DNA of 64,000 nucleotides from Callipepla californica brunnescens. Its lineage: Eukaryota > Chordata > Aves > Galliformes > Odontophoridae. Positions 25,701 to 38,300 of this stretch are shown piece by piece; the first letter of the stretch is position 1; each line of letters starts with the position of its first letter. Both the position numbers and the translations under genes were made by a program. The stretch is from the NCBI GenBank assembly GCA_023055505.1, contig JALIRH010000043.1:1560001-1624000 (forward strand), written 5' to 3'. The notes beneath the pieces are model-generated. The model worked only from the letters and a program-made list of their open reading frames with translations. It had not been told where the DNA came from and ran no database searches.

Positions 25701-28375
25701 TGAGAGTGAGGGTGAGTAAACCCAGCACCAAGAGGTACACAAAGGCCCAGCTCCACCTGGGCCACCTTCCTCCCCCGTCACTGGTTCGCAGGTGACAAAA
25801 GTCTTGTCTCTCTCAATAAAAAAACCCTAACTGTCTGTAAAGCACATGTGAAAGGCCCAGAAAATGAGGGAACTGCTTATAAGCAAAGCACAGATTTCAC
25901 AGTGACAGCAGCTACAGCCCATCATAGCACCACATCTGCTAACAGCACAAGCACATTTCCTCCATGCCCTCTCGGAGAGCAAGCCTTTCTGCTTGCACCC
26001 TTCAGGACGACCGAGTTTTTTCCCCACAGACAGGAAAACCCAACCCCAGGCCACTGCTGGCAAAGGGCGTGCTCATGGCATGAGCTCAAGAGCTTATTCA
26101 ACACCATCAAGTCCTCAGCAACAGGCCATCTTCTGGCAGAGCCGAGCAGCCACTGCCACACACACTGCCCTCATCCCTCCCTGTGCTACGTTCCCTCCCA
26201 GCACACGGGACATGAGCAGGAACCCACGCACTCGTTGGCACACGGCTGCATGCAGGGCCAGGTAAGCTCTCTAAGAACACAACTCTGTTTCCCAACAGCA
26301 AAGGAAAAAAAGCTCTGAGCTGACACCACGCTCAGAAACAAAGTTTGGAGGCAGCCCGTGACTCTGCGCTGCTATGTTTCCTTGGCCAAGCACGTATGGG
26401 TTTGGCTTTTTAAGCTACGTTTGATAGCTCGGTGTACAAGATCAATCCATAAAAGATCAATTCAAAATACCAGCTGTGTTCTGACACAACGCCAAGCTGT
26501 CTGCAGGAAGGAGGACTCCCCACAGTCAGCGGTCATTGAAACCTTCCAATTCCATTATTAATTACTCGTAGTCATCTTACATACATTTAAACAGACAAAA
26601 AATCAGGGTTGCCTAAGGTCAACTGCAGCAGCTGTATGTAAATAGAGGGCTTCTATTTATAAGCCAGGAGCAGGGCTACCAGGATGGGTTGGTTTGACAG
26701 CACTGAGCAATGCAAAGGACTTCAGCAGCCCCTCCTGACTGCAGGAGCTCACACAGAGCACTGTGGGATGACCCGAGGGCAGCAGGGGCCGCTCCCAAGC
26801 CCAAAAACTCTGTGCCTACACACAACAAACTCATCAGCTGCATTACCAGCCATCACACCACCACGGCTGCGCTCAGCACAGATCCAGCTCTGACCTGGGG
26901 GACGCAGCAACCTCAAGAGCAGCACTTTCTCCCACTGAAAACAGAGCAGCTACTGATTACTGCCCACTTCCATCAGAATCACTGCCATGCCCGCGGCCGT
27001 CGCAATTCGTACTTCGTTTTCTAAGCTTAAAACCTGCCCAGAAAAGTGGTTACACTCCCAGCTCCCACCGAGCCGAAGGCCTGCACCCCACGCTGCCTTT
27101 CACAACGGCGCTTCCTTCGCACAGCTGCGGGCACATGACTACAACTGTGCTTTTCATCCTCCCAGCTCCGGGGCCGAGTGCTTCTGGGGACGGAGTACAG
27201 AAACAGAACGCTCACTCTGGTTTAAATCCAGTCCTCTTAAACGCCTTTACAACTCGAAGGGACCAACGCTGAGCAGTCTGGGGGGGCACCGTGCTTGCAG
27301 CCCGCTCCCACTTGCAGTTCCAGGAACACACATACAAACCACTCCGGTCGTGCTGCCTCTCGTTAGACACAAACTATTAATTACGGTCCAGAACAACAAA
27401 AATCAGAAAGAAAAAAAAAAAGGAAAACTGACTTCCAGAGCTGAGCCTACAAACACAAGCCCCTCACACAACACGTGCTGTTTGCAGTGACCTGCTACAC
27501 TCCAAACTGTTACCTCGCTCCTCGTGCTCTACCACCACACCAATTAAGCACGCACAGTAATTAAGCAGCTTGTCCCGCACAGCGCGGAGACAAAGGCTCT
27601 CCTGGAGCTCCAGAGCCGGTTACAGTGTCCACACGATGCTCATGTGTACATGTGGCACTGAGGGACGTGGTTCGGCAGGGCCAGGGGCTGAGGGCTGGGC
27701 TCGATCTGAGCGCTCTCCTCCAACATTAACGCCTGCGGTCCTATCAGTGAGAGCTCAGCAGCCAAAAGAGCTTCGGGTGGAATCCTTCTGCTGTTCATAA
27801 CACGCAGAGCGCAGCGTGCTTCCAAGCGGTCCTTTGAACAGGCAGTTTTTAAGCGGTTCCCATCTCTACCGGGCTCCGAACTGAAACAGCTTTATTTGCA
27901 TCTCCTGGAGGCCGTTTCCAGTTCCCACACGTAAAACCCGACTTACTCTCCAAGCCCGCACGCTTCCCCTCCCAACACGTGGAGCGGGGGCTGGGAGAAG
28001 CTCCCATCGCCCGGGATCACCGCGTGCACGACGGCGGGGCGGGGAAGGGGAGGGGGCGAGCCGTTCGGAGCCCAGCACGCCGCACCAACGGCCGCGTTTT
28101 CAACGCGTGCCGCCGCAATCAACCGGAGGACCCCTCCGGGGGTCCGGAGCCGAACCCCCACGCCGCGCTTTGTCCCGCGATGAACGGAGGGGACCCGCGC
28201 AGGGCCGGGGTGACCTTGGGCCGCGGGACGGGGCCGCGCGGTGCAGCGGAGCGGGGCGGAGCTCACCCCATCCCCCCCCCCCCACTCCCGGAGCCGTTCC
28301 CCGAGGGCCGCAGGAAGTGCCCCCCGCCCGCGCCGCCGCTCACCCGATCTCGTCGGCGCCTCCCACGCTGTTCAT
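4728..28375 (-). CDS. DAZAP1: DAZ-associated protein 1, two-RRM RNA-binding protein
   Basis: An hnRNP-like protein that binds mRNA and acts in splicing, translation and spermatogenesis, shuttling between nucleus and cytoplasm. Minus-strand coding exons: 28344-28375, 23706-23746, 23106-23272, 22709-22774, 22043-22153, 19695-19743, 15122-15204, 11605-11758, 10124-10153 (30 bases), 9548-9688, 8542-8724, and the last from 4957 down. Phase is continuous throughout. RRM1 (about residues 10-90) shows RNP2 LFVGGL and RNP1 RGFGFVKF. RRM2 (about 110-185) shows IFVGGI and RGFGFITF. The C-terminal half is rich in P, G and Q (AFPPPPPPSQ, FGQGFSDPSQQ). In the last exon the frame shifts at about 4841: the vertebrate tail ending NVQGFHPYRR and its TAG at 4786-4788 are present but one base out of frame. 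The literal frame instead ends at 4728 after 428 codons. An alternative exon lies at 6767-6853. Identification is certain. Whether the tail is truly altered is not. Confidence 0.96.
6767..6853 (-). CDS. DAZAP1: DAZAP1 alternative C-terminal cassette exon
   Basis: An 87-base exon with a TAG acceptor at 6854-6856 and a GTAGGT donor below 6767, in phase with exon 11. It would add GLGSYAQDPSGYAP... and reach TGA at 6774-6776, giving a short isoform that lacks the usual QDLSGFGQGF tail. The GLGSY start resembles what I recall of the short human DAZAP1 isoform. 87 is a multiple of 3, but the stop lies inside the exon, so inclusion always truncates. Transcript support cannot be seen here. Confidence 0.65.
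   Translation of the reverse strand, partial: GWVPMLKTLQATRQYFVFTLMVRLSSET
8725..15121. other. DAZAP1 introns 7-10
   Basis: Apart from the listed exons I see no independent gene here. The sequence is AT-richer than the flanking genes. T-rich low-complexity runs lie at 12311-12383 and 14529-14572, and an A-run at 12755-12776. No CR1 or other repeat family was recognised in these introns. Confidence 0.6.
15813..16270. mobile_element. Candidate hAT (Charlie-like) nonautonomous DNA transposon
   Basis: The ends are imperfect terminal inverted repeats: CAGAGGTTCTCAAGG at the left and the complement of CAGGGGTTCTCAAAG at the right, 13 of 15 matching. CAGNGGTTCTCAA is a typical Charlie-group end. 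The 458-base body has no transposase frame. The 8-base flanks (ACTTAGAT and CTCTCAGG) do not match as a target-site duplication, so this is either an old copy or a coincidence. It sits in DAZAP1 intron 6. Confidence 0.5.
16271..22042. other. DAZAP1 introns 5-6
   Basis: Only the 49-base exon at 19695-19743 is coding. The rest is AT-rich intronic sequence with small A- and T-runs (18768-18782, 19589-19604, 21650-21667). No second gene, RNA gene or further repeat family was recognised. Confidence 0.6.
23747..28343. other. DAZAP1 intron 1
   Basis: A first intron of 4.6 kb with no protein-coding or RNA gene that I can support. GC rises toward exon 1 and enters the CpG island at about 27930. Reading frames of 60-160 codons occur but show no family motif. 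Confidence 0.6.
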
Positions 28376-28860
28376 GGCGGCGGCTCGGCGGGCCCCGGGG
28401 CCGCGCCCGGCTCTCCCTCCGGCGGCGGCGGCGGCGGCGGCGGAAGGTCGTTGGGCCGTCGCTCGGCTTTATCGCCAATTCTTCTTCTTCTTTTTCGTTT
28501 TATTTCTTCCTCCTTCCCCCCCTCCCTCCCCCCCAACCCGAGCTGCGTAACGGCCGCCCCCGGGCCCGGCCCCCCCCGCCCGCCGCCGCCGCGCGCTCCC
28601 GCTCCCTCAGCGCCGCCAACCGCCGCTGCGCGCGCACCTGCCCTCGCTACGGGGTCTCCGCGGCCGCGCCCAGGGAGGGGCGGAAGTGGGGCGGGGCGGA
28701 GCGGCGCCGCGCGGGGCACGAAGGGAAGGGCGGCTTCCGGTGCGCGGCCCCGCGGGGCGTGGGGGAGGGGCGCGCCGGGAAATGGGGGGGGGGGGAGGGG
28801 CGGAGTCCGGTTGGGGGTCTGTGACCGACGGTTCAGCGTCTTCCTCGGTGAGGGGATGGC
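27930..28860. promoter_or_regulatory. DAZAP1: CpG-island promoter of DAZAP1
   Basis: Dense CpG, GGGCGG boxes, an NRF1-like TGCGCGCGCA at 28627-28636 and ETS-type GCGGAAGTGG near 28680 surround the DAZAP1 start codon (28373-28375). No TATA box is seen. Transcription probably starts upstream of 28376 on the minus strand. GAMT lies divergently 1.5 kb away with its own TATA-like element, so a shared promoter is not required. Confidence 0.7.
28421..28443. repeat. (GGC)n / (CCG)n run in the DAZAP1 leader region
   Basis: Nearly eight uninterrupted GGC units on the plus strand, about 45 bases upstream of the DAZAP1 ATG. They are CCG in the mRNA sense. The run is likely within the 5' UTR if transcription starts beyond 28443. 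Confidence 0.85.
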
Positions 28861-28974
28861 GGCCTCGCTGCCGATCCGAGGTGAAACGAGAGCGAGCGTG
28901 GAGTCGTGCGCCTCGGGAGGAATAATGGCACCTGGGGAGGAATAATGACTGCAGGATGGGGGTGAGTGATGGAG

Positions 28975-29473
28975 AGGAGCTCTGCAGGACCTGGGTGTCC
29001 CGGGGCACGGACAGGTTGAGGGTGAGCAGTGTGCCCTCGTGGCCAAGAGGGTCAACGGCATTAAAAAGAGCGTGGCCAGCAGGTCGAGGTGATGCTCCCC
29101 CTCTGCTCTGCCCTGGGGAGGCTTCATCTGGAGCACTGTGTGCAGTTCTGGGCTCCCCAGTAGGAAAAAAAAGACAGGGATCTCTTGGGAAGAGTGCAGC
29201 GCAGGGCTGCAAAGGTGGGGAAGGGCCTGGAGGATCTCACCTACGAGGAAAGGTGGGGTGAACTGGGTCTGTTTCAGCCTTGAGAAAAGACTGAGAGGGG
29301 ACTTGATCAGGCTGCCTGGGGGGGTTGTGGGGTCTCATTCTCTGGTGATATTCAAGACCCACCTGGACGCCGACCTGTGCGACCTGGTGTAGAGAACCTG
29401 CTCTGGCAGGGGGGTTGGACTCGGTGATCTCTTGAGGTCCCTTCCAACCCCTATGATTCTGTGATTCTGTGAC
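28975..29473 (+). mobile_element. CR1 LINE 3' fragment
   Basis: Recognisable CR1 ORF2 end and 3' UTR. Segments resemble GTGTGCCCTCGTGGCCAAGA, then CTGGAGCACTGTGTGCAGTT, the TTCAAGACCCACCTGGACGC block and GGTCCCTTCCAACCCCTATG, ending in two ATTCTGTG units at 29454-29472. The 5' end is truncated, and an internal part near 29310-29330 appears deleted. Frames are broken by stops. The boundary at the 5' side is approximate. It lies between the divergent DAZAP1 and GAMT genes. Confidence 0.93.
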
Positions 29474-29899
29474 CACGCGGCCCGGCCGTGGTCTCCAGCA
29501 CTCACCACACCCCCGTGCGTGGAATCAGTGCGTGGATCAGCCCTGCTGTGCAGCCCCACTGTGTGATGCACTCCTGGTGCGCCTGTGCGGGTCCCAGTGC
29601 AGGGCACAGCCACAGAGCACAGCTGTAACACTGCAATCCCTCTGTGGCCCCAGCCCAGCTCTAACCCCCAGCATTCCTGCAGCCACACGCAGCACAGTGC
29701 CCCCCAAACCCCCACCCCCCTCCACCCAACCCCACGCAGGCACCACGCACCGCCCCCTTGATACCCTTTCACCCCAGAGGGGCCCCAGCACGATGTGCAC
29801 ACTCAGCTCTTTCCCAGCCCTGGCTATTTAAAGCCAGGCAGCGCTGCGAGCCCTCTCCTCCCCCTGCGCCCGTGAGCCCTTGGACTTTCTCCCACAGCC
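29474..29899 (+). promoter_or_regulatory. GAMT: GAMT promoter and leader
   Basis: A 426-base gap between the CR1 end and the GAMT start codon. TATTTAAA at 29825-29832 lies inside GGCTATTTAAAGCC, about 70 bases upstream of the ATG, and could act as a TATA box with initiation near 29855. The start codon follows CCACAGCC, an acceptable context. No other gene is seen. Confidence 0.55.
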
Positions 29900-31420
29900 A
29901 TGAGCGCCCGCTCAACCACAGCTCCCATATTCACCGAGGGTGAGGACTGCAAGGCTGCGTGGCGAGATGCCACGGCCGCCTACAATGCCCCCAACACCCA
30001 CCTGGAGATCCTGGGGAAGCCAGTGATGGAACGCTGGGAGACCCCATACATGCACGCGTTGGCAACCGTGGCTGCATCGAGGGGTAATGGGGACAGTGAG
30101 CTGCACTGGGGGGCCCGAGGTGGGGAGGACGGTGACACTTGTGCCATTGTGTCAGTGGTCAAGGGGCTGGGGTGTGGAGCGGGGGGGCTGCCACCTGCCT
30201 GCAGTGCTGGCACGGAGCTGGGATGTCACAGCTTTGCTACGGACAGTTGTGCATTCCTACTGCAATGGGCTGGGGGTGGGGGGGGAAGGCAGGGGAGTGT
30301 GTGGGGCTTGAGGGTCTTTGGAGGGGCCAAATGCTGGGGGAATGCTCCAAGCTTTCCCCCCCTCCTCATCCCCAGGTGGTCGTGTGCTGGAGGTGGGCTT
30401 TGGCATGGCCATTGCTGCCACCAAAGTGCAGGAGTTCAACATCGAGGAGCACTGGATCGTGGAGTGCAACGACGGAGTGTTCCGGCGGCTGGAGGAGTGG
30501 GCACGGGCACAGCCACACAAGGTCTGTGCTGTGCTGCACTGTGCTGTGCTGTGCTCGGTGTGGGGCTGACCCCCCTCGTCCTGTTTCCCCCCACAGGTGG
30601 TGCCGCTGAAGGGGCTGTGGGAGGATGTGGTGCCAACGCTGCCGGACGGACACTTCTCAGGTAATACATCAGGGGTGGGGGGGGGGTGCAGGTATTGACC
30701 CCTGGGAGCAGCACACTGCTGAGCATGGGGTCCAGAGGCACGGGGGCGGGGGGCTAAAAAGCAAACGGGACAACTCAGAACGTGGTGGTGAAGGGGGAAC
30801 TGGGGCTCTCCCAGTCACCTGCTGCTCTCCCTGAGCAGGGATCCTGTACGACACATACCCACTGTCAGCACAGACGTGGCACACGCACCAGTTTGCCTTC
30901 ATCAAGGTAGGGCAGTGGGCGGGGGGTGGGGGAGGCTGAAGGGTGCGGTGCCTCTGACCCCCACCCTCCCCACTGCAGGACCATGCCTTCCGCCTGCTGC
31001 GTCCCGGGGGGGTCCTCACCTACTGCAACCTCACCTCGTGGGGGGAGCTGCTGAAGAGCAAGTACAGTGACATCGAGAAGATGTTCGAGGTGAGTTGAGG
31101 GGGGGAGCATGTATCCCCAGACCCCTCCTGCAGCTGCACAAACCTGCAATACCTGCAGGGCTGAGAGCTCGGGGGGGTCCTAGCTCCCCCCAACGGCCCA
31201 CCAGCATCACAGGTGGCACCCCGATGGCTGAGACCATGGCTGGGTGGTCCCCCCCCACACCTCTTCTCCTCTCTCACAGGAGACACAAGTGGCACAGCTG
31301 TTGGAGGCCGGCTTCAGGAGGGAGAACATCAGCACGGCAGTGATGGAGCTGGTGCCCCCCCAGGAGTGCCGCTACTACTCCTTCCCTCAGATGATCACCC
31401 CCTGCGTGGTGAAGCACTGA
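29900..31420 (+). CDS. GAMT: Guanidinoacetate N-methyltransferase
   Basis: The last enzyme of creatine synthesis: it methylates guanidinoacetate with S-adenosylmethionine, in the cytosol. Plus-strand exons are 29900-30083, 30376-30521, 30597-30660, 30839-30906, 30979-31089 and 31280-31420, with GT..AG introns and continuous phase, giving 237 aa (human 236). Landmarks in order: [17 protein letters not shown] near residue 38, the SAM-binding loop [20 protein letters not shown], the acidic ECNDGVF, the catalytic region [19 protein letters not shown] with the key Asp near 136, [19 protein letters not shown], and the end [15 protein letters not shown]. All expected catalytic segments are intact. 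It is convergent with NDUFS7 and divergent from DAZAP1, as in human. Introns are very small (76 to 292 bases). Confidence 0.98.
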
Positions 31421-31649
31421 GCTCCATCTGACTGCTGACCCCAAAGGGCTCACGCTGTCAGTTCCTCTAAAAACGCAATGGTTTGTTACACTGTGGGTCC
31501 GTTTCCATGCACGAGCCCACCACCCACGGCAGGAAGGAGGAGTGGGGAGATGGGGCAGTTTGGGGCACGTTCTTTAGAACTGGATGTTTGCATTTCCCAT
31601 GAGTTTCCAGGGAAAGTGATTCGTATGAGCCTCATACAGTTCAGTAGTG

Positions 31650-31711
31650 AATAAATGACGTTCCCCCTCTCTACCCCAGAAGGGATAAAATCCATTAAAA
31701 CAAGAAATAAA
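31650..31711 (+). terminator. GAMT: GAMT poly(A) signals
   Basis: Two AATAAA motifs on the plus strand, at 31650-31655 and 31706-31711, lie 230-290 bases after the stop. The facing NDUFS7 transcript ends near 31960, leaving a gap of about 230 bases between the convergent genes in which nothing else is seen. Confidence 0.7.
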
Positions 31712-31978
31712 CGCACAACTATTGCTATTTCTGAGCAATTTCTTTTTGCACACCTGCAATTCTGCGGACTGTGCCTTGTCCTAAGCACAGGAGCTCACAC
31801 AGCACATCCAGCTCCAGACCCTCACACAGCTGCAACTCCTAACGAAGCCGAAGAGCAACCCAAAGTTTTGGGCTTCCCTTCTGCGGGGCATTTTATTTCA
31901 TTCAGGTCACTGCTCCTCAACACACTTGAGATAAGGGCAATACACAAAAGACAGAGCAGCATCTTAACCACCAACAGT

Positions 31979-31984
31979 TTTATT
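31979..31984 (-). terminator. NDUFS7: NDUFS7 poly(A) signal
   Basis: Minus-strand AATAAA, 85 bases beyond the NDUFS7 stop codon, predicting cleavage near 31960. Confidence 0.75.
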
Positions 31985-32068
31985 GGAAGGCCCGTGAGAA
32001 CAGATCTTTTTGTGCGTAGAAAGCAAGCAGGTGCTGCAGGCAGTAAGTGGGAGGTCATAAATAAGAGG

Positions 32069-34044
<1,976 letters not shown>

Positions 34045-34280
34045 GTCCCGCAGCCCTTCAGGGGACCTCTGCGCGCGGTGCACCGCACACAGCGCTCCGG
34101 CAGCGCACGGTCCGCGGCCTCAGAGCGCCGGAGGGAAACCGGGGCGGCGCGGAAGGTTCCGCCGGGAACGGAGCGGAGGTAAAAAGAGAGCGGGCTGCGG
34201 CTGCGCCACCGCACTCCGCGTGCGACCCCGAGTGCACCGAAGACACGTAATAACAACGCCGAGAAACAAAACGAAGCGGC

Positions 34281-34297
34281 CGTCCCTGGGTGGGCTC

Positions 34298-34348
<51 letters not shown>

Positions 34349-34354
34349 AGAGAC
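34281..34354 (-). tRNA. tRNA-Asn (GTT)
   Basis: A 74-nt cloverleaf on the minus strand. The acceptor GTCTCTG pairs with CAGGGAC (one G-T pair), the discriminator is G, and the anticodon GTT lies at 34318-34320 within CTGTTAA. The T-loop GGTTCGAGCC is present and there is no intron. Intact A and B boxes make it a functional candidate. Confidence 0.97.
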
Positions 34355-34543
34355 CGCGCTGCTGTGCCCTGCCCACCGCCGCCGCTGTGGGGACGCGCGC
34401 GGACGGAGCGCCGCGGGAGCGCGCACAGCGCTGCGGGGCGCGGCCGCCGCCCCACGCGGACCCCCCCAGAGCCCCCCCACCCCCCACCCCCCCCCTACGG
34501 CGGTGTCACCTGACTAGAAGGGGGGGGGCACCACTTCTACGTA
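34355..34543. other. GC-rich spacer between two tRNA genes
   Basis: The spacer between the Asn and Phe tRNA genes, which point away from each other. It includes a C-run near 34465-34495. No other gene is seen. Confidence 0.6.
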
Positions 34544-34616
34544 GCCGAAATAGCTCAGTTGGGAGAGCGTTAGACTGAAGATCTAAAGGTCCCTGGTTCG
34601 ATCCCGGGTTTCGGCA
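34544..34616 (+). tRNA. tRNA-Phe (GAA)
   Basis: A 73-nt gene starting GCCGAAA and closing TTTCGGC plus discriminator A. D-arm TAGCTCAGTTGGGAGAGC, anticodon GAA at 34577-34579 in ACTGAAGATCT, and T-arm GGTTCGATCC. There is no intron. A run of four T (34621-34624) follows directly as the RNA polymerase III terminator. Confidence 0.98.
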
Positions 34617-34689
34617 GACTGTTTTGGGTCTCTTTCCCTCCCTCCCTCCTCCTCGCGGTCGCGTTTTGCTTTTTCCTTCATTCCATTGC

Positions 34690-35312
34690 TTCGAATTTAT
34701 TGGACAAGCGGCACCTTTCCGCAGTAACACTCTGTAATGAAGCACTCGGCAGTTACAGAACGCTGCCTCACAGCTACAGCACGTTAAACTCCGGCACCGT
34801 CAGAACTACAAGCATTCCAAGAAACCACATCCAAAACATCCTGCAGAACGGGTTCTCTTTTACAAAGGGGGAAAAAAATATATATAAAACCACCCAAAAA
34901 ACAAAAGCTTTCCCTTCTTGAGCCCAGGGCCGATCAGTTTCCACCACCGTGGGAAGGGGTTTGCTTTGCTCAGAACCAATTTTAATGACAGATAAAAGAA
35001 AACTGCCAATGCTGTCCCATGGGCAGCGCACACAGAGCCACACCAGCTCAGCTTACAACGTCCCAGGGACAACAGCCCCTCCTCAGTCAGTAACAGGCAC
35101 GGCTGAGGCCGCCGTCCCACCATCCTTGCCCAGGGGAAGGGCACAGAGCAGCACACACACACAGCTCGCAGCACCGCCAGCAGCAGCAGGACACAGAGCT
35201 GAGGATGAGGACTGAAGGTACAACTGTATTCCATGGTCGTACAACACTGTCACGGCCACATCTTGGAGATGCACACGACGCTGGGGGGGATGGTGAGGGC
35301 ACACGCTGATGT
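34690..35312 (-). terminator. PWWP3A: PWWP3A 3' UTR and poly(A) signal
   Basis: Minus-strand AATAAA at 34696-34701 is the only clear signal after the PWWP3A stop. It implies a 3' UTR of about 630 bases ending around 34680, only some 60 bases from the end of the tRNA-Phe gene transcribed toward it. Confidence 0.55.
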
Positions 35313-38300
35313 TCACACGCTGTCCGTGGCCGCCAGCTCCGCCTGAAGCCTTTTTCTTTCCAGTATTTCCTCATCAAATTTCTCTCTCTCCCTGTAAAGC
35401 AGTGTGGCTGTTACTACAGCAGTTAAAGCTTCCACAGCGTTGCAGTGACTGCAGGAATGTCCCCCCATCCTTTACCACCCCCCCCCATCCTTTACCACCC
35501 CCCCCCCATCCTTTACCACCCCCCCCCCCATCCTTTACCACCCCCCCCCCCATCCTTTACCACCCCCCCCATCCTTTACCACCCCCCCCATCCTTTACCA
35601 CCCCCCCCCCATCCTTTACCACCCCCCCCCATCCTTTACCACCCCCCCCCATCCTTTACCACCCCCCCCCATCCTTTACCACCCCCCCCCATCCTTTACC
35701 ACCTCTGAGCTCATCTTACAGGGGGAGGACCCTGCTGGACCCTCCCCACTGCTCCATAGGCTCAGTAAGCCAACAACAGGGAACACGCAGGGATTCCACA
35801 CACAGGAACGTACCTTCTGCTCACAGATGGTCCCCTCATGTATTTCTCTTCTGCCTTTTTGTAATCTATGTCGTCCACAGCAGAAATGGCGTAAATGATG
35901 GCCTATAAAAGCATTCAGTTCATTGATACTGTGAAAGAGAAACCTCGACAACAGAATGAAAAGCGGTGACTTGAAACTGTCCCAGGCAATGAGCACATCC
36001 CTGGAGTGAGGCTCCTGAATCTGTCTGGAAACTTGGACGGGCCCCATCGTGTAGGGAAACCCGTTAAGTAATACAGACTGGCTGTGCTGAAGGACACTGT
36101 TTTTATAAGGAAAATAAGATCCTCTCCTAACAGTGACTGTGTCCATGTGAGACACTCATTCTCACTATCATTTTTCCCAGGAAAAATTCCATTTTTCCCC
36201 GGAAAAGTTCCTAAGGAAATGAATTTAAGCACTGCCCCTTGAGCTCAGCACCACTCAGGTGGTTTTCAATACACCTCCCCCAGAACATCCTAGAAGTCAC
36301 TCAGCTTAAGCTACAGCTACATTCTCTACTTCAACACTCCCTTTATTCAGTGCGTACTTACTTCAGGCAATAGGACATCTAAAATGAATTTTACTCCATC
36401 TCCATGCAGCCGATGGAGGTTTGCAGAGTCCGTTTCGTGATACACCACTTCCTTCAAGTAGTTCACTACCAGGTCCAACTGCTCCTCATCCTCTAAATAG
36501 GTTTCAATGCAGGCTCCGCACTGCCGTGAACTCAGGAAGTCCTTCATCCAGCGGGACTCCTTCCTGCACTTCAGGACAGCCAGCAGGTGCTCTTCTGCTC
36601 CCTTGGTCTTCACGATGAACTCCACGATCTTTTTGTTCGCTTTGTCCCTGGCAGCCCTGGTTCTGTCAGGCAGCAGTTTCCTGGAGGGCTTCTGAGGTGA
36701 AGTTTCTAATACGGACTCCTCGAGATCTTCCTCTGCTGCGTTGGGAAAGGTCATTTCCACCAAGCTCTGATGGTACTGCTTCCTGACGGGGTAGCCTGGA
36801 AGGAAAGCCACAACCATCCACACTCAGATCAAATAAGAGGCTTTCTGGCATACACACTTATCTGCAGACACCAAATAAAGGGCTTTCTTGATGAGAGGAT
36901 TTCTTCTTCCTCCCCTGCTGAAGAAGGGAGGGATCCCCCCCAAAAAAATACACCAAAAAGGTGTTGGAATTAACATGAGCTTTGAGAAGAATTTGCTCCA
37001 GTGTGAGGCTCACCAGATAAACATTTATTGTGGCACTGAAAACCTTACAGCAAGGCAAACACCACACGGTAACTTCAATAGCATGCCCCACCAGCCTAAT
37101 TCACATGCTTGCAGCAAATGAGAGCCAAGCTCATCCACTCAAGAGAAAAAAAAACAACAGCAAAAAGCTCATCACGAATTCACTTACTGATATCGTCAGC
37201 AAAATATTCCAGGAAGGATCCCGTAAATGAATGGCAACCTAAAAAGCCCAGAGAACAGGTTGGCAGTCAGCTCAGCTGCGGTGGTGAGACAAAGCTGACG
37301 GCCTCGGTGTGGCTGCACATCACCAACACACACACACACACACACACACACTTACCCACTCTGATCCGATAGTCCGAAATCAATTGAATACACCACTCGA
37401 TCTCCTGGCGATACTCTTTTTTGGCTTGGTCCTGCAAGAAAGGAGTCGTGCATGGGTCTAAGGAGCACTGCCTGTCAGAGCTGCAGGCCCAGGACACCAG
37501 CAGGTTAACAGACAGGTAGCAGCACCTCACCAAAGCTCACTTGCAGTTCGTGCTGCCTTGAAATTCAGCTTCTGAAATCACTTTAAGCACTGACAAAAGC
37601 GTGGCTTTGTATAAGTATATAAATTTGTATATAAATTTGTATTTATATTTGTATATAAATCGACGAGTGAAAATACAGTGGGAACCCTAAACAGTCAGCT
37701 CCCATCCACACACACACACACCACCCATAACCTCACCAAGGAGCAAGGAAGATCCCATTCCTACAGTCCGCGCAGCACAGGTTATGCTGGAGCACCCCTC
37801 GTGAGAGAGGGGAAGGTAAGCTGTACACAAATGTTTCTGTGCACACTTGATGACGTGTTACTTGTAGCACTTACAATGAGATCCTGCTTTTCTTCACAGT
37901 CAAAGTGCTTGAGGTTCCGAAGGGATACTGAGAAACTTGTTGAGACAAAATAAAAAGGCAGTTAGGGATACCAGGCAGCTGCTCGCCCAGGATCTCACAC
38001 CTTCACACAGTCAGGCTTCATGAGGGATTCACCATCACGGCCACAACTCCACGAGCTGAAGCAGAAGAATCTCACAAAGAACAGTAAAGCACGTGCCTTT
38101 AATGCAAACCCACATTCCTGGGCAGCTTGCCACCAGGGCACGAGCATACACCCAGGTACCCACACACCTGCAGCCCCACGCCCAACCCCTCCACAGGAGG
38201 AGCCCAGAGCTCAGCACCTGAGCACAGCCCGCAGCACTCACCCTTTATTCTTGTTGCTCGGATTCCCCTCTATGAAGAATACATTTGCCTTTCTGTGTTT

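Noticed and set aside
35465..35702. Regular direct repeats resembling a CRISPR array
   Set aside because: There are no unique spacers between units, only C-runs of varying length, and the locus is an intron of a vertebrate gene.
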